Below, piece after piece: positions 35,869-45,186 of a stretch of DNA of 64,000 nt; the first letter of the stretch is position 1; each line of letters opens with the position of its first letter. The notes beneath the pieces are model-generated. The model had not been told where the DNA came from. It saw only the letters and a list, made by a program, of their open reading frames with translations, and did not search any database. Source of the stretch: CAYRUD01 sp964427425 (GTDB lineage: Bacteria; Chlamydiota; Chlamydiia; Chlamydiales; FEN-1388); contig CAYRUD010000001.1 in the NCBI GenBank assembly GCA_964427425.1, positions 62,001 to 126,000 on the forward strand. The letters run 5' to 3'. Both the position numbers and the translations under genes were made by a program.

Positions 35869-37770
35869 CTACATGTGCACATGAGATGACCCAAGTTTTT
35901 CTTTGACGTGTTTTTTGTTTTCGAGAGTGATTTCTTCGCAGTTTCTAATGATTAGGCTATTTAGTCTCTCGAAAGTGTCTGAGTAGAAGCAGTAACCCTT
36001 AATCTTCGTGCCTGAAAGATCTATTATTGTGAGCAATTTGCTCGAACAGTTCGCAATAGTCGAATCAGCTACTTTCTTGCAGTCTTTCATAATCAGCGTC
36101 GTGAGCTGATTAAGTACTTTTCCTTGCAAACATATGCCGGTAAAGTTTGTGTGAGATAGATTAATAATCTGAATACTTTTACACGCCCATTTAGGGACTT
36201 CACGTTCCTTTAGTTTCTTACAGTTGTGAAAATTTGCCTCGACAATTGTTTCAAATGATTTTTCCTTAAGACATGCGCCCGTTATCCCAGTCTGGGAAAG
36301 GTCGATTTTCAAAAGCTTCCCTGTATATTCTTTAAAGGAACTTTCTTTGAGACTTTTGCAGTGGTGAAGATTCAAAATTTCAAGATGCTTATACGCTTCT
36401 CCTTTTAGAAATGATCCGTCCACATTTGTTGATTGCAGATTTAACTCTTGAAGCATAGTGCTCGAGCAATCTTTGATGAATTGATCTTTTATTTTTGAGC
36501 AGCACTCTAGCACAAGCTTTGTAGCGTTTTTAAAGAAATCTCCGTTTAACCCTAGTCCTGTTATTTTACATTGCGATAATTTGATCTCAGTTACGGATCT
36601 TACCTCAGGAAGAGAGAGGAGGTCTTGGTCGCTAATTTGAGAGTTGGAGAAGTCTATCTTTTGCAGTGTTAGAGCATTTCTTACACAGCTTTGAATATAA
36701 CTCTGAATATGAGATGCGTGACTACTTCCTACTGCAAGATGTTTTAAGTTCGTAAAATGATTATAGATCGCATCCTTTTCGTTCTCTGGAAAGCGGATCA
36801 CAGCATCATAAAGATGTGAGATATTCACATATTGATATTGGCTTAACCTCTCCTTGATTGATTGAGGAATCTCATTAGTATCACAAGGTATTGTTTTTAT
36901 AAGCGAAGTAGCTTTTATGAAATATCTGTCTTCAGGAAGATATGTGTAGGCTATGTAGTGCGCATAATGCGGCTCTAAAATAGATGTGAAGTTATCTATA
37001 TCTTCATAAGTATCTTCTCTTTTTCTTCCCTTATGTAATTGCAATGGAATCAATTCAATAAGAGGCTGAACAATCGATTCATCTTTTATAGAGTACTTTG
37101 TTATTACTGGCAGTATGATCGCAGGATTTTCCTTCTGCAGCGCAATCACTTTTTGATGCACGTTCTTAAATAACTCGTTGTATTTCTGATCGTATGTCTT
37201 GCACGGCGTTTCAGCTTGATAGATATTTAAGAGTGAACGAATTACTGTTATAGTTATTTTTAGAAGAAGAGAGTTGAAGTTTTTTTCATATTTTACTGAT
37301 GAGATCTTCTTTGATATCTCTTGAGAAAGAGATAAATTTACCTCAATAAGTGTGATGATCTTTTCATGGTTTTGAATATTTTCATACGATGATACAAGCG
37401 AGGACTTATCTATAGTGAAAGCGGTTTTTTTCGTTTGAAGAAAGAGGTTGTGAATCATTTCTTCAACAGTTTTTTCGCTCTCAAGGAGTTTTTTCTGTCC
37501 CAAAAGAGCGGCTCGATAGGCTTGGTTACATAAAAGGGGGTCTTTTGCGCTTTGTTTGGTAAACCTTTTAAATTCAAAAGCTCCTTCCTGAGGTGAGACG
37601 AGAATATCGACTCCGGGCGATTGAGAAAACCGCATCGAGGCTACCGCTTGCGTTAGATTATCAATCTCATCTATTTCTGCAGGCGGAGTTGCTGTATCTG
37701 GAGTAGTTTCGAATGGTCTATTGTCGATGGCAGTTGAGTGAATGAAGATCGGATCGGTAGGAGTAAGCAT
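35869..37770 (-). CDS. Leucine-rich-repeat protein, paralogue A
   Basis: A 633-residue protein with an N-terminal ~330-residue helical region and a C-terminal LRR array (about 360-620) of the Cys-containing type found in eukaryotic F-box/LRR proteins. Repeat hallmarks are LxxLxLxxCxxI alternating with LQELNLQSTNVDGSFLKG-like units. Shared with paralogue B at the N-terminus are (I/V)DILVSP, G-x-x-(E)FK(R/K)FT and RAALLGQK, and in the middle YSIKDESI-x-QP. The ATG is preceded by GAGGATGAG. No signal peptide is seen. The LRR fold is a protein-binding scaffold; a host-directed effector role is plausible in an intracellular bacterium but not proven. Together with paralogue B it lies between ileS and lepB, neighbours in Chlamydiaceae as I recall. 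Confidence 0.8.
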   Translation of the reverse strand: MLTPTDPIFIHSTAIDNRPFETTPDTATPPAEIDEIDNLTQAVASMRFSQSPGVDILVSPQEGAFEFKRFTKQSAKDPLLCNQAYRAALLGQKKLLESEKTVEEMIHNLFLQTKKTAFTIDKSSLVSSYENIQNHEKIITLIEVNLSLSQEISKKISSVKYEKNFNSLLLKITITVIRSLLNIYQAETPCKTYDQKYNELFKNVHQKVIALQKENPAIILPVITKYSIKDESIVQPLIELIPLQLHKGRKREDTYEDIDNFTSILEPHYAHYIAYTYLPEDRYFIKATSLIKTIPCDTNEIPQSIKERLSQYQYVNISHLYDAVIRFPENEKDAIYNHFTNLKHLAVGSSHASHIQSYIQSCVRNALTLQKIDFSNSQISDQDLLSLPEVRSVTEIKLSQCKITGLGLNGDFFKNATKLVLECCSKIKDQFIKDCSSTMLQELNLQSTNVDGSFLKGEAYKHLEILNLHHCKSLKESSFKEYTGKLLKIDLSQTGITGACLKEKSFETIVEANFHNCKKLKEREVPKWACKSIQIINLSHTNFTGICLQGKVLNQLTTLIMKDCKKVADSTIANCSSKLLTIIDLSGTKIKGYCFYSDTFERLNSLIIRNCEEITLENKKHVKEKLGSSHVHM

Positions 37771-37961
37771 CTCATCCTCTTTATTACTTGTGCTTAACTT
37801 TTTCTATGTGGGAAATAATTTGAATTTGCAATTAATTTCTATCCACCAGCATTTTTTTTATTATTGCTTATCGCATGAAATAAGAAGTAAAGATTTTAGA
37901 GATTGGCTAATGGAAAATATCGCTTTTGGTAAGCTGTCGAATTTGTCTCTTAAGATACAAG

Positions 37962-40286
37962 TTACAGCACAACGGTGCTGATACCGCTTGAGTTGAGGAG
38001 ATATTCTCTATGTTTGCTTAACAGGTAGATGCATCCTCGAAGGATTACTTTTCTTACTGTTTTAAAAACATCTGATGAGAAGCAAGAGCCATTGATCTTG
38101 GTTCCGGATAGGTTGATGAAGCGCAATTGTCTACTAGGACATTCAGAAATGAGTGCATCATCAACTATCTTGAGGCACTCTTGCGCATGAATCTCTTCGA
38201 TTGCGTGAAAGACGTTCGATGTAAAACAAGAGCCACTAATATGTGTTCTTGAGAGATCTATCTTTCGGAGACGCTTGCTTGAGCACTTTGCAATATTCTC
38301 ATCTTTGAGTTCGCTACAATCGCTTATCCATAACTGAATAACTGGCTCAAATACCAACGATTCAAGGCAAGAGCCGTCAATATGCGTGTCCGATAGATCA
38401 ACCTCTTTAAGGCATGTGCTTGAGCAAGAAAAGACATTCTCATCCCATAGTCCGTTGCATTTATTAAGGACGAGGATATCAACGGTATTAAATGCTTTGG
38501 CTTTCAGACACGAACCGTTGATAGGACTTCCTGATAAGTTAACGCCTTTGAGGACTTTGCTGCCGCATTGTGCTACATTTTCATCTAGGAGGCCTTCACA
38601 ATCGCTCAAGTTTAAATCGGTAACAGTTTCAAAGGCTTTCCCTTTTAGGCAAGAGCCATCAACATTTGTTTTAGATAAATCGACGTGTCTCAATTTTGTG
38701 CTCGAGCATGAGAAGATGTTCTTGTCCGATAGTCCGTAGCATTCCTTCAGTATCAATATTTCTATATTTTGGAATGCTTTGGAGCTTAAGAACAGGCCTT
38801 CAATTTGGTAATTATCGGAAAGATCAACTTCTCTCAGCTTTGTACTCGAACACAAGCCTATAGAGCTGTCTTTTAAGAAAAAACAGCTCTTGAGCTTCAG
38901 CTTCGTAAGTTTTGAGAAGGCAGGTGATTCAAGACATGATCCATTAATAGAAGAGAGTGAAAAATCAACTTCTTGTAACTGAGTGCTTGAGCATTGTGCT
39001 ACATGGGAATCAAGAAGTGACTGACAACTTCTCAAGCTGAGGTGAGTAATGTGTTTAAAGAGAGGCCCTTTCAAGCCATTTCCTTCAATTTGAGTTGATG
39101 AGAGGTTAATATTCCTCACAAATGTATTCTCAGGAAGAACAAGAAGATCGTTATCAGTAACAAGTGAGTATGAGAAAACTACTCTCTCAACAGTTGGGAG
39201 GGATACCATATGTTTGACGTACGGCTCTAGCTCTAGATATCTGCCGGTTCCTATTTCTATTGTTTGGGCATTCTGGCAAGCACTAAATACAGCTAGAATT
39301 TCCCTCTCGTGTAAGTGCCTCAGAGTATTCAATACATCTCTTATGTTGACGTATTTGCATAATAGGAATTTCTCTTTTATCTCGAAGGGGACTCTTTTTA
39401 AATCTTTTGGGAGTGATTCAATCTGTTTGAGAACTCTTTTGAAGTATATTTTTGGTATATATTCACTCACTACTTCGTCGACATGGTCGGGGTAGAGGAT
39501 AGTTGTCAAGCAGTCGATGTTTTGAACCTCAGAGCCTCTTTCACAGAGTAGATTTGGAGCAATCGCGACAATTGGCTGTGAGATCGATTCATCTTTAATT
39601 GAATATTTAGTCAGAATTGGGAGTGGAATATCAGGAAATCCTTCTTGAAGCGAGAGTATTTGAGACTCAGCTTCTTTATAGAGCCTGTTGTAGTGAATAT
39701 CTTCACTACCAGTAGACTTATGCCAGATTTGGAAAAGCGTGCGGATATTGCAAATAGTAAGTTTTAAGAGAAATTCTACAAATTGCTTTTGTACGCATGT
39801 TTTTTCTGTAAGAAGATGCGCGACACTCAAGCAGTTTCTTATGCTATATTCAATCTTTTCGTCAAAAGTATGTGTGTTTGTTGATAACGTTGATAGGCTA
39901 TGATCGATCGATTTGGCTATCTCAGTGATCTGCATATTGATTGCTTCGACTGCCTGTTCCGGGAATACTTCTTGAGTAAGTATTTTCTGACCTAAGAGGG
40001 CTGCTCGAAGAGCTTGTGTATTTAATGTTGGAATCTCAGCTCGCTCTTCAGTGAACTTTTTAAATTCTAAAAGGCCTTTCTTTGGGGAGACAAGGATATT
40101 GATACTTCTTCTATCGCTTCTTGAGAGGATACTTGACTCTGAGAGATTGAGTGTTGAAAAAGCATGTATTACTTTCTCAACAGGATCTCCACTCTCATTT
40201 ATTTCATCGCTCTCTTCCGAATGAAGAGAAGGCGTCAAGAAACATCCATGGAAGGATGATAGTATCCTCGATATGGTGGTTGGCAT
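37962..40286 (-). CDS. Leucine-rich-repeat protein, paralogue B
   Basis: A 774-residue paralogue of the protein at 35869-37770 with a longer array. The N-terminal ~110 residues share NILVSPKKGLLEFKKFT and RAALLGQK with it; a helical region follows to about 385. About seven consecutive 47-residue repeats run from about residue 430 to the end. Each pairs a unit like LREVDLSDTHIDGSCLES with one like FxxxxxLxLxxCxxLxDENI, closing with C-S-S-T. The near-regular length and high identity suggest recent tandem expansion. This is the LRR_CC/AMN1-like format seen in eukaryotic ubiquitin-ligase adaptors. No ribosome-binding site is obvious at ATG 40286. No signal peptide. Confidence 0.8.
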   Translation of the reverse strand: MPTTISRILSSFHGCFLTPSLHSEESDEINESGDPVEKVIHAFSTLNLSESSILSRSDRRSINILVSPKKGLLEFKKFTEERAEIPTLNTQALRAALLGQKILTQEVFPEQAVEAINMQITEIAKSIDHSLSTLSTNTHTFDEKIEYSIRNCLSVAHLLTEKTCVQKQFVEFLLKLTICNIRTLFQIWHKSTGSEDIHYNRLYKEAESQILSLQEGFPDIPLPILTKYSIKDESISQPIVAIAPNLLCERGSEVQNIDCLTTILYPDHVDEVVSEYIPKIYFKRVLKQIESLPKDLKRVPFEIKEKFLLCKYVNIRDVLNTLRHLHEREILAVFSACQNAQTIEIGTGRYLELEPYVKHMVSLPTVERVVFSYSLVTDNDLLVLPENTFVRNINLSSTQIEGNGLKGPLFKHITHLSLRSCQSLLDSHVAQCSSTQLQEVDFSLSSINGSCLESPAFSKLTKLKLKSCFFLKDSSIGLCSSTKLREVDLSDNYQIEGLFLSSKAFQNIEILILKECYGLSDKNIFSCSSTKLRHVDLSKTNVDGSCLKGKAFETVTDLNLSDCEGLLDENVAQCGSKVLKGVNLSGSPINGSCLKAKAFNTVDILVLNKCNGLWDENVFSCSSTCLKEVDLSDTHIDGSCLESLVFEPVIQLWISDCSELKDENIAKCSSKRLRKIDLSRTHISGSCFTSNVFHAIEEIHAQECLKIVDDALISECPSRQLRFINLSGTKINGSCFSSDVFKTVRKVILRGCIYLLSKHREYLLNSSGISTVVL
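38010..39000 (-). repeat. Tandem ~141-bp (47-residue) leucine-rich repeats inside LRR paralogue B
   Basis: About seven in-frame copies, each encoding a VDLSxTxIxGSCL unit plus an LxLxxCxxLxDxNI unit and a CSSTxL junction. Copies are diverged at the DNA level but constant in length. Confidence 0.75.
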
Positions 40287-40440
40287 AGTATCTGCATATA
40301 TATAATTGTTGTCTGATGTTGTTTAGAAAAATTAGAAACAAGAGAGTATTAAATTATTTCTTGTTCATAACATGAAACTATAGTTTTTAAAATATTCATT
40401 TTAAAATTATGGAAATGTAATAAGAATATATAGTGAAAGA

Positions 40441-40484
40441 GGCGAATAATCGAGAGGCTGCTCTCTCAATTATTCGCCTTTTTT
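40441..40484. terminator. Terminator between lepB and the LRR gene upstream region
   Basis: An imperfect stem of about 16 bp (GGCGAATAAT..GAGAG with CTCTC..ATTATTCGCC) with a 4-base loop, flanked by six T on the plus side and A-rich sequence. It lies 30 bases past the leftward lepB stop and is the likely lepB terminator, although the best T-tract is on the other strand. Confidence 0.7.
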
Positions 40485-40507
40485 ATGAATGGTGGTCTTG
40501 TGATTGC

Positions 40508-42517
40508 TTAATGAAAATGGAGATCTTTAGATATCTCTTCGAGCTCTCTTTTTTCTTGGCGCTTCTGGATGATAGAAATCCAGGTAGCAGCAGAAAGGGT
40601 AAAGATAATAATTCCTAGACTGTAAATTGATACCATTCCAAATGGGCGTGATGGTTGAAGAGGGGATCCCCATTCTTTTCCAAAAGGCCAGAAGAGAAAT
40701 ACAGGAGACCCTTGAATATTCTCTTCGGGAACAACACCAAAATATCGGCTATCGACACTCATGGCGTGGTTGTCGCCAAGGAGCAAATAATGCTTCTCAG
40801 GAATTTTAAATCCATACGTTTGGAAGAACTTGTTATCGTTATTTTTCAGCGGCGATCCTGAATCTTGAAAGGCAAAATAGCTATAGTCTTTTGCTTGCCG
40901 GGTAATTTCGTTCTCTTCAAAGCGCTTGAGTACAGGATCATCCTTTTCAATAATCGCGACTCCCATACTGTAAAGATCGCCGTCCTTAAAGTAGGTGAAT
41001 CGAGTAGGAAGTGGCGATGAAGGGGATCTTGAGAGATACTCCTCGTTCATATCGATACCAATATTATACCAGAAGATAAGCTCTTTCACAGTCTTTGGGT
41101 AAAGGTCATGAGTTGCCTCATCTAATTCAGTAGCTCTTCCACTTGAGGCTATTTCATAGGCTTTTCCATAGTAAAACTCGTATGTGCCGTCTTTAAGCGG
41201 TTTTGGAGGCTTTACTTGCGATTCTTTATATGCCCCTTCATAGTGATATCGATGGATGAAGCCATTATCAATGACAAAACGTGCTGTATAAAGCCCGTTC
41301 ATGAGGCGGTCACAGTGCTCCTCATAAAGAGGGATCCATGTACGTGACGTGAGGATTGGAGGTACGAACATTCTCCCTTGAGTATCTTTTCCAGAGGTCT
41401 CAGGAAGAACAGGGCTATGATAAAGCTCAAGCCATGCAAGGGCCTTTGGATCCGAATATCCGAGCTTTAAAGCAATTGGAGGAAGCTCTTCAGGAAGGAT
41501 GAGCCTGCTTTTCGCGAAATTCTTAATGCCCCAGAAATCTCCGATGGTTTGAGGCATTGATCGAAAAAGCTTTTTGCTCTCTGAGAACTGACGTATCCAG
41601 GAGGTGTCTTTTCCGTCTTCTTTAAAACGAATGAAACTCTCTATCGATCCCTGAGAGCTATACTCGACACGAGCGATAGGAATATTCATTTGCTTGATTT
41701 CAACAGTCTTTTGTCGTCCGAATCTTGAGCCTTTAACTAGTTCCGTTTTCCCTTCAAAATGGATGAATGGAATGTATTCGAGGCTTTTAAAGAGAGGGTC
41801 CGCTTTGAGATGACGAATCGTTTTACTATCTTTTTCTAGACAGTATACGTCACCGCCATAGAAATAGACCCAATCGCCGGGAAGGCCTACGATTCTTTTT
41901 ACATAACGCCGTTTTCCAGGGAACAGGCCAAAATATACAGTATCGACATCTGGAAGATCTAATCCCTCACCAGTGATAACCCCAATTGTTCCTCGTTGAA
42001 TGAGATTGGGAGAGAAGAGGAAGTGTCCTGTTGTAAAGGGGATGTTGATACCAAAAGAACTTTTTGAGACTAATACTCTATCTTGTTCTTTAAATGTTGG
42101 TCTCATCGATCCTGTTGGGATCTCATAGAGTTCGAACCAAACTTGGCGGATAATCCCTGCAAGTAATATTGCGACAAGAAGTGCGAAAACAAACTCTGAA
42201 AAGACTCGTAAGTAGCTTTTCTTAGGCAGAGAATGTAATGAACGAGTTATTTGCTCGTAAAGAGGGCGTGCTCGCTCAAGACTTTCTTCCGTAGGCGTTG
42301 AGATCTCTTGATACATTTTGCCAACGGCATTCTTTAGCTCTAAAAAAGAGGTGTGCTTTTCTCTTTCTTCAACTGTCGATGGGCTATTTAGCTCATTAAA
42401 AGAGGCTCGGTCTTGGTGAAGCGCGTGGGCAGCTTGATGAAGCGCTTTTTTATACTTTCTTTTAAGAAGCCATTGCTTGAATGAATGAAAGCAGCGGTTG
42501 AGCAGCTTTTGAACCAT
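40508..42517 (-). CDS. lepB: Signal peptidase I, large chlamydial type
   Basis: Cleaves signal peptides from exported proteins at the outer face of the inner membrane. The 669 residues are about twice the bacterial norm, as in chlamydial LepB. A transmembrane segment (about 105-126, FSEFVFALLVAILLAGII) precedes the catalytic Ser137 in EIPTGSMRPTF. The catalytic Lys207 lies in RRYVKRIVGLPGD. The C-terminal signature box GDNHAMSVDSRYFG falls only after an insertion of roughly 375 residues between the Lys box and that box. A second hydrophobic segment lies near the C-terminus (MVSIYSLGIIIFTLSAATWI), with a cytoplasmic-looking charged end. The ATG has an AGGTG ribosome site four bases upstream. 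Monocistronic; in Chlamydiaceae it directly follows ileS, as I recall. Confidence 0.95.
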   Translation of the reverse strand: MVQKLLNRCFHSFKQWLLKRKYKKALHQAAHALHQDRASFNELNSPSTVEEREKHTSFLELKNAVGKMYQEISTPTEESLERARPLYEQITRSLHSLPKKSYLRVFSEFVFALLVAILLAGIIRQVWFELYEIPTGSMRPTFKEQDRVLVSKSSFGINIPFTTGHFLFSPNLIQRGTIGVITGEGLDLPDVDTVYFGLFPGKRRYVKRIVGLPGDWVYFYGGDVYCLEKDSKTIRHLKADPLFKSLEYIPFIHFEGKTELVKGSRFGRQKTVEIKQMNIPIARVEYSSQGSIESFIRFKEDGKDTSWIRQFSESKKLFRSMPQTIGDFWGIKNFAKSRLILPEELPPIALKLGYSDPKALAWLELYHSPVLPETSGKDTQGRMFVPPILTSRTWIPLYEEHCDRLMNGLYTARFVIDNGFIHRYHYEGAYKESQVKPPKPLKDGTYEFYYGKAYEIASSGRATELDEATHDLYPKTVKELIFWYNIGIDMNEEYLSRSPSSPLPTRFTYFKDGDLYSMGVAIIEKDDPVLKRFEENEITRQAKDYSYFAFQDSGSPLKNNDNKFFQTYGFKIPEKHYLLLGDNHAMSVDSRYFGVVPEENIQGSPVFLFWPFGKEWGSPLQPSRPFGMVSIYSLGIIIFTLSAATWISIIQKRQEKRELEEISKDLHFH

Positions 42518-43000
42518 GTCACCTCGAGATCATTATCTTTTGTTTGGTAAGGAAGCTTCCTCGCCTTGATGCAGAGACAAATTATTACTGCGCTATGTGA
42601 GAGCGCCCTTTTATTTTTCAAAAAAGCCCTTGGACTTTAGATAGGAATCAAAAGTGCCAAAGAGCTTCTTTGAAGGAGAAAAAAGTGACTATACCTTTTT
42701 TGGAGTCAGAATGTCTATGACTGAGTTTTTCCCAAGGATAATTTAAGTAAAAAGTACTCAAATAGTACTTAATCGTATTTATTTTCTGTGGGGATTGTGT
42801 CGAGAATATGTCGATTTCCTCGGGGAATGAGAGAGGGTGTCCTCTGAAATACAGGCTTATCACAGAGAGGTAGTAGTTGTTAAGCAGTTGATAATAAAAG
42901 GCTTATGTTCTGTTGATATCTTTTGTCTCGAAGTGGTTATCTCTCTGAATGATCTTCAGATATTTTGTTAATGATCAGAGGATTCACCGCCGGTTTCTAC
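42518..43000. other. Non-coding gap upstream of lepB
   Basis: About 480 bases between two leftward genes. It should include the lepB promoter. Short leftward frames (42388-42621, 42648-42863) show no recognisable content. No tRNA, strong hairpin or repeat was detected. Confidence 0.4.
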
Positions 43001-43780
43001 TTAGTTTGTAGATAAGCCCTTACGGCAATCTATGAGTCGAAAGATAAAAAGAGTTTTTCCTTTAGACTCAAGCCAAATAGGAAGGCAGGAAAGAAAATGA
43101 CTCGTATTGTCGATTTCTTTTGTAAGTGGTGAGTAGTAATACGCTACTGCGCTTTTCCCTTCAAAATCGCTGCCATCTTGAGGCCATTCAATTTCAAAGG
43201 CATCAATTTTGTAGGCCTTTTTATCTGGAGTAAAGGTCTTTCCATGAATGAGAGGAAGAGGGGGCTGCCATACTTTCCTGACATCAATTTCACCAGGAAG
43301 TGGAGTTGGTCCGATTTTTCTTCTTTGAGAGTCAAAAAGCAGCTTTACTTTTACTTTATTTGAGAAGAGGGTCTTGAGGAAATAAGAGAGGGTAGAGTCT
43401 TCTTCGATTTGTTTCTCTCCCAAATTTTTCTCTTGAAATTCATGAGAGGTTGCATCAATCTCGATCTCAGTCGTTGATAACGATGAGAAAGAGCCTTCAT
43501 CATACCAATCAAACCAGTTAGCAAGACCCTCTCGTTTCAAAGTATCTTGTGTCGCTTCAGAAACAACAAGGCTGTATCTTTCTTGTCTGTTTTCTTTTAT
43601 AGCGACAAGCCATACACGATCATTAGAAGAATAAACAAAAATAGATCCTACTTCTAGGGATGCGAGGCGTGTTCTTGGCAAAAGCGCTGTAGGTAGCTTA
43701 TTTTCTTCCGTCTCACGTGAGTGCGCAGGCTTTGTAATAAGTGTGGCTATAGTGAAGAGAAGAAAGAGAAAACGGCTCAT
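43001..43780 (-). CDS. Exported protein of unknown function
   Basis: A 259-residue protein starting with a clear signal peptide (SRFLFLLFTIATLITKPAHS). The mature part is beta-strand-rich and without a motif that I recognise: LEVGSIFVYSSNDRVWLVAI near the N-terminus, LANWFDWYDEGSF about residues 86-98, and KVWQPPLPLIHGK about 178-190. The mix of strands with two tryptophan-rich loops suggests a compact periplasmic or outer-membrane-associated domain. Cysteines are only in the last 40 residues. It is divergent from aroB, separated by 108 bases that hold a TATAAT (43813-43818). The local position next to lepB and aroB gives no functional clue. Confidence 0.7.
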   Translation of the reverse strand: MSRFLFLLFTIATLITKPAHSRETEENKLPTALLPRTRLASLEVGSIFVYSSNDRVWLVAIKENRQERYSLVVSEATQDTLKREGLANWFDWYDEGSFSSLSTTEIEIDATSHEFQEKNLGEKQIEEDSTLSYFLKTLFSNKVKVKLLFDSQRRKIGPTPLPGEIDVRKVWQPPLPLIHGKTFTPDKKAYKIDAFEIEWPQDGSDFEGKSAVAYYYSPLTKEIDNTSHFLSCLPIWLESKGKTLFIFRLIDCRKGLSTN

Positions 43781-43888
43781 GGAGTATCTATTTTTTGGTT
43801 TTGGCTACATCATATAATGTATTCTATACTACCTATTTAGGAAGCGTCAATTTTTTGAAATTATAAACAAGATTCCCCTCGAAATTTT

Positions 43889-45043
43889 ATGATACGAAAA
43901 AGCTCTCTCTCACATGCTGCGAATATTTCTTTAGGGTCCTATGTTGTCGCTTCTTCTTTAAAAGTATTATCAAGGCATCTTCGTGAAGAGCCAAGCCTTC
44001 AATCAATTCTGCATCATGAGACTCCCTCGCTATTTCTTTGTATTGATAAGAATGTGCCCCTCCAAAAGCAAGAAGCCTTAATTCAAGAGGTCTCGTCTTT
44101 TTATAAGCGTGTTGAGACATACCATCTTGATGGAGGAGATGAGGCTAAAACGTGGGATTATTTAGAACGTCTTATAGATTATGCCTTCTCAAGGGGAGTA
44201 AACCAATCATGGCATATTGCTGCATTCGGCGGCGGTGCTCTATCAGACCTGGTTGGATTCTTCTCATCAATTTATATGAGGGGGTGCCCACTTATTTTAT
44301 TTCCCTCTACATTGCTCTCTATGACAGACGCAACCCTTGGAGGAAAGAATGGAATTAATTTTAATGGAATAAAGAACTTTATTGGCTCTCTTACGTTTCC
44401 AGCTTTTGTATACTCGTCTGTTGATCTTCTCGATGAATTCTCTCAATTGGATATCTTACAAAGCTCGGCCGAGATGTGGAAACATGCGCTCCTTCACTCA
44501 AAGGAGGCCCATACTCAATTTATATCACTCTTTTCACGCCTTTCGCAGTCTAAAAATAGTATCTCTCATGACGAGTGGGTAGATGAGATCTTCTTCAATA
44601 CCCAAGTAAAAATGTCGATAGCAAGCCAAGCATTAAACAATCCTGAAAAAAGGCATCTTCTTAATCTTGGACACACAGTTGCGCATGCGCTTGAGGCCGC
44701 AAGTCATGGAAAGATGCCTCATGGGATTGCTGTCTTTTATGGAATCATCGCAGAAGGTTTCTTAGGGAAGAAAATAGGAATTGTAGACAGCTCATTTTTC
44801 GATGAGATCTATTCCTTCTTTGATGAGAGGGTTCGTTCTGTCATGAGATGGTCTGATGCCATCAATGTCGAGATTTTCAGAGCCGCAATGGAGAAAGATA
44901 AAAAGAATATCTCTTCGAAGCCTGCAATGGTTTTTCTTCGCTCTTACGGTTTGCCGTTTGAATGTGGTCTAGGAACATATCGCTACAATATTTCAGAAGA
45001 AGACGTAGATCTTCTCATAGCTTACCTTAAAAGATTGTTCTGA
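43889..45043 (+). CDS. aroB: 3-dehydroquinate synthase
   Basis: Second step of the shikimate pathway: converts DAHP to 3-dehydroquinate using NAD and a divalent metal. Recognised by the glycine-rich GGGALSDLVGFFSSIYMRG, the PSTLLSMTDATLGGKNGIN loop, the metal ligand Glu in SAEMWKHALL and the metal-binding His region LLNLGHTVAHALE. The 384-residue length is slightly above average. A possible -10 (TATAAT, 43813-43818) lies about 70 bases upstream of the ATG; the -35 is unclear. It is the first shikimate gene of the rightward series but is separated from the others by two F-box genes. DAHP synthase (step one) is not in the window. Confidence 0.95.
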   Translation: MIRKSSLSHAANISLGSYVVASSLKVLSRHLREEPSLQSILHHETPSLFLCIDKNVPLQKQEALIQEVSSFYKRVETYHLDGGDEAKTWDYLERLIDYAFSRGVNQSWHIAAFGGGALSDLVGFFSSIYMRGCPLILFPSTLLSMTDATLGGKNGINFNGIKNFIGSLTFPAFVYSSVDLLDEFSQLDILQSSAEMWKHALLHSKEAHTQFISLFSRLSQSKNSISHDEWVDEIFFNTQVKMSIASQALNNPEKRHLLNLGHTVAHALEAASHGKMPHGIAVFYGIIAEGFLGKKIGIVDSSFFDEIYSFFDERVRSVMRWSDAINVEIFRAAMEKDKKNISSKPAMVFLRSYGLPFECGLGTYRYNISEEDVDLLIAYLKRLF

Positions 45044-45186
45044 TCTTTCTCACTTAAGGTTTCATCTCAAAGTGTAAACCTTCATGCATTTCTAAATTGG
45101 GAAGAGCTCTATATTATTTTATTTACATTAATTTTTAATTAAAATTAAAATTAATAAGTATTTCAATCTTAATATTAGAGGATTAT

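Noticed and set aside
38010..39000. Periodic repeats considered as mobile-element or satellite DNA
   Set aside because: They encode a regular leucine-rich repeat with conserved residues, so the periodicity is explained at the protein level.
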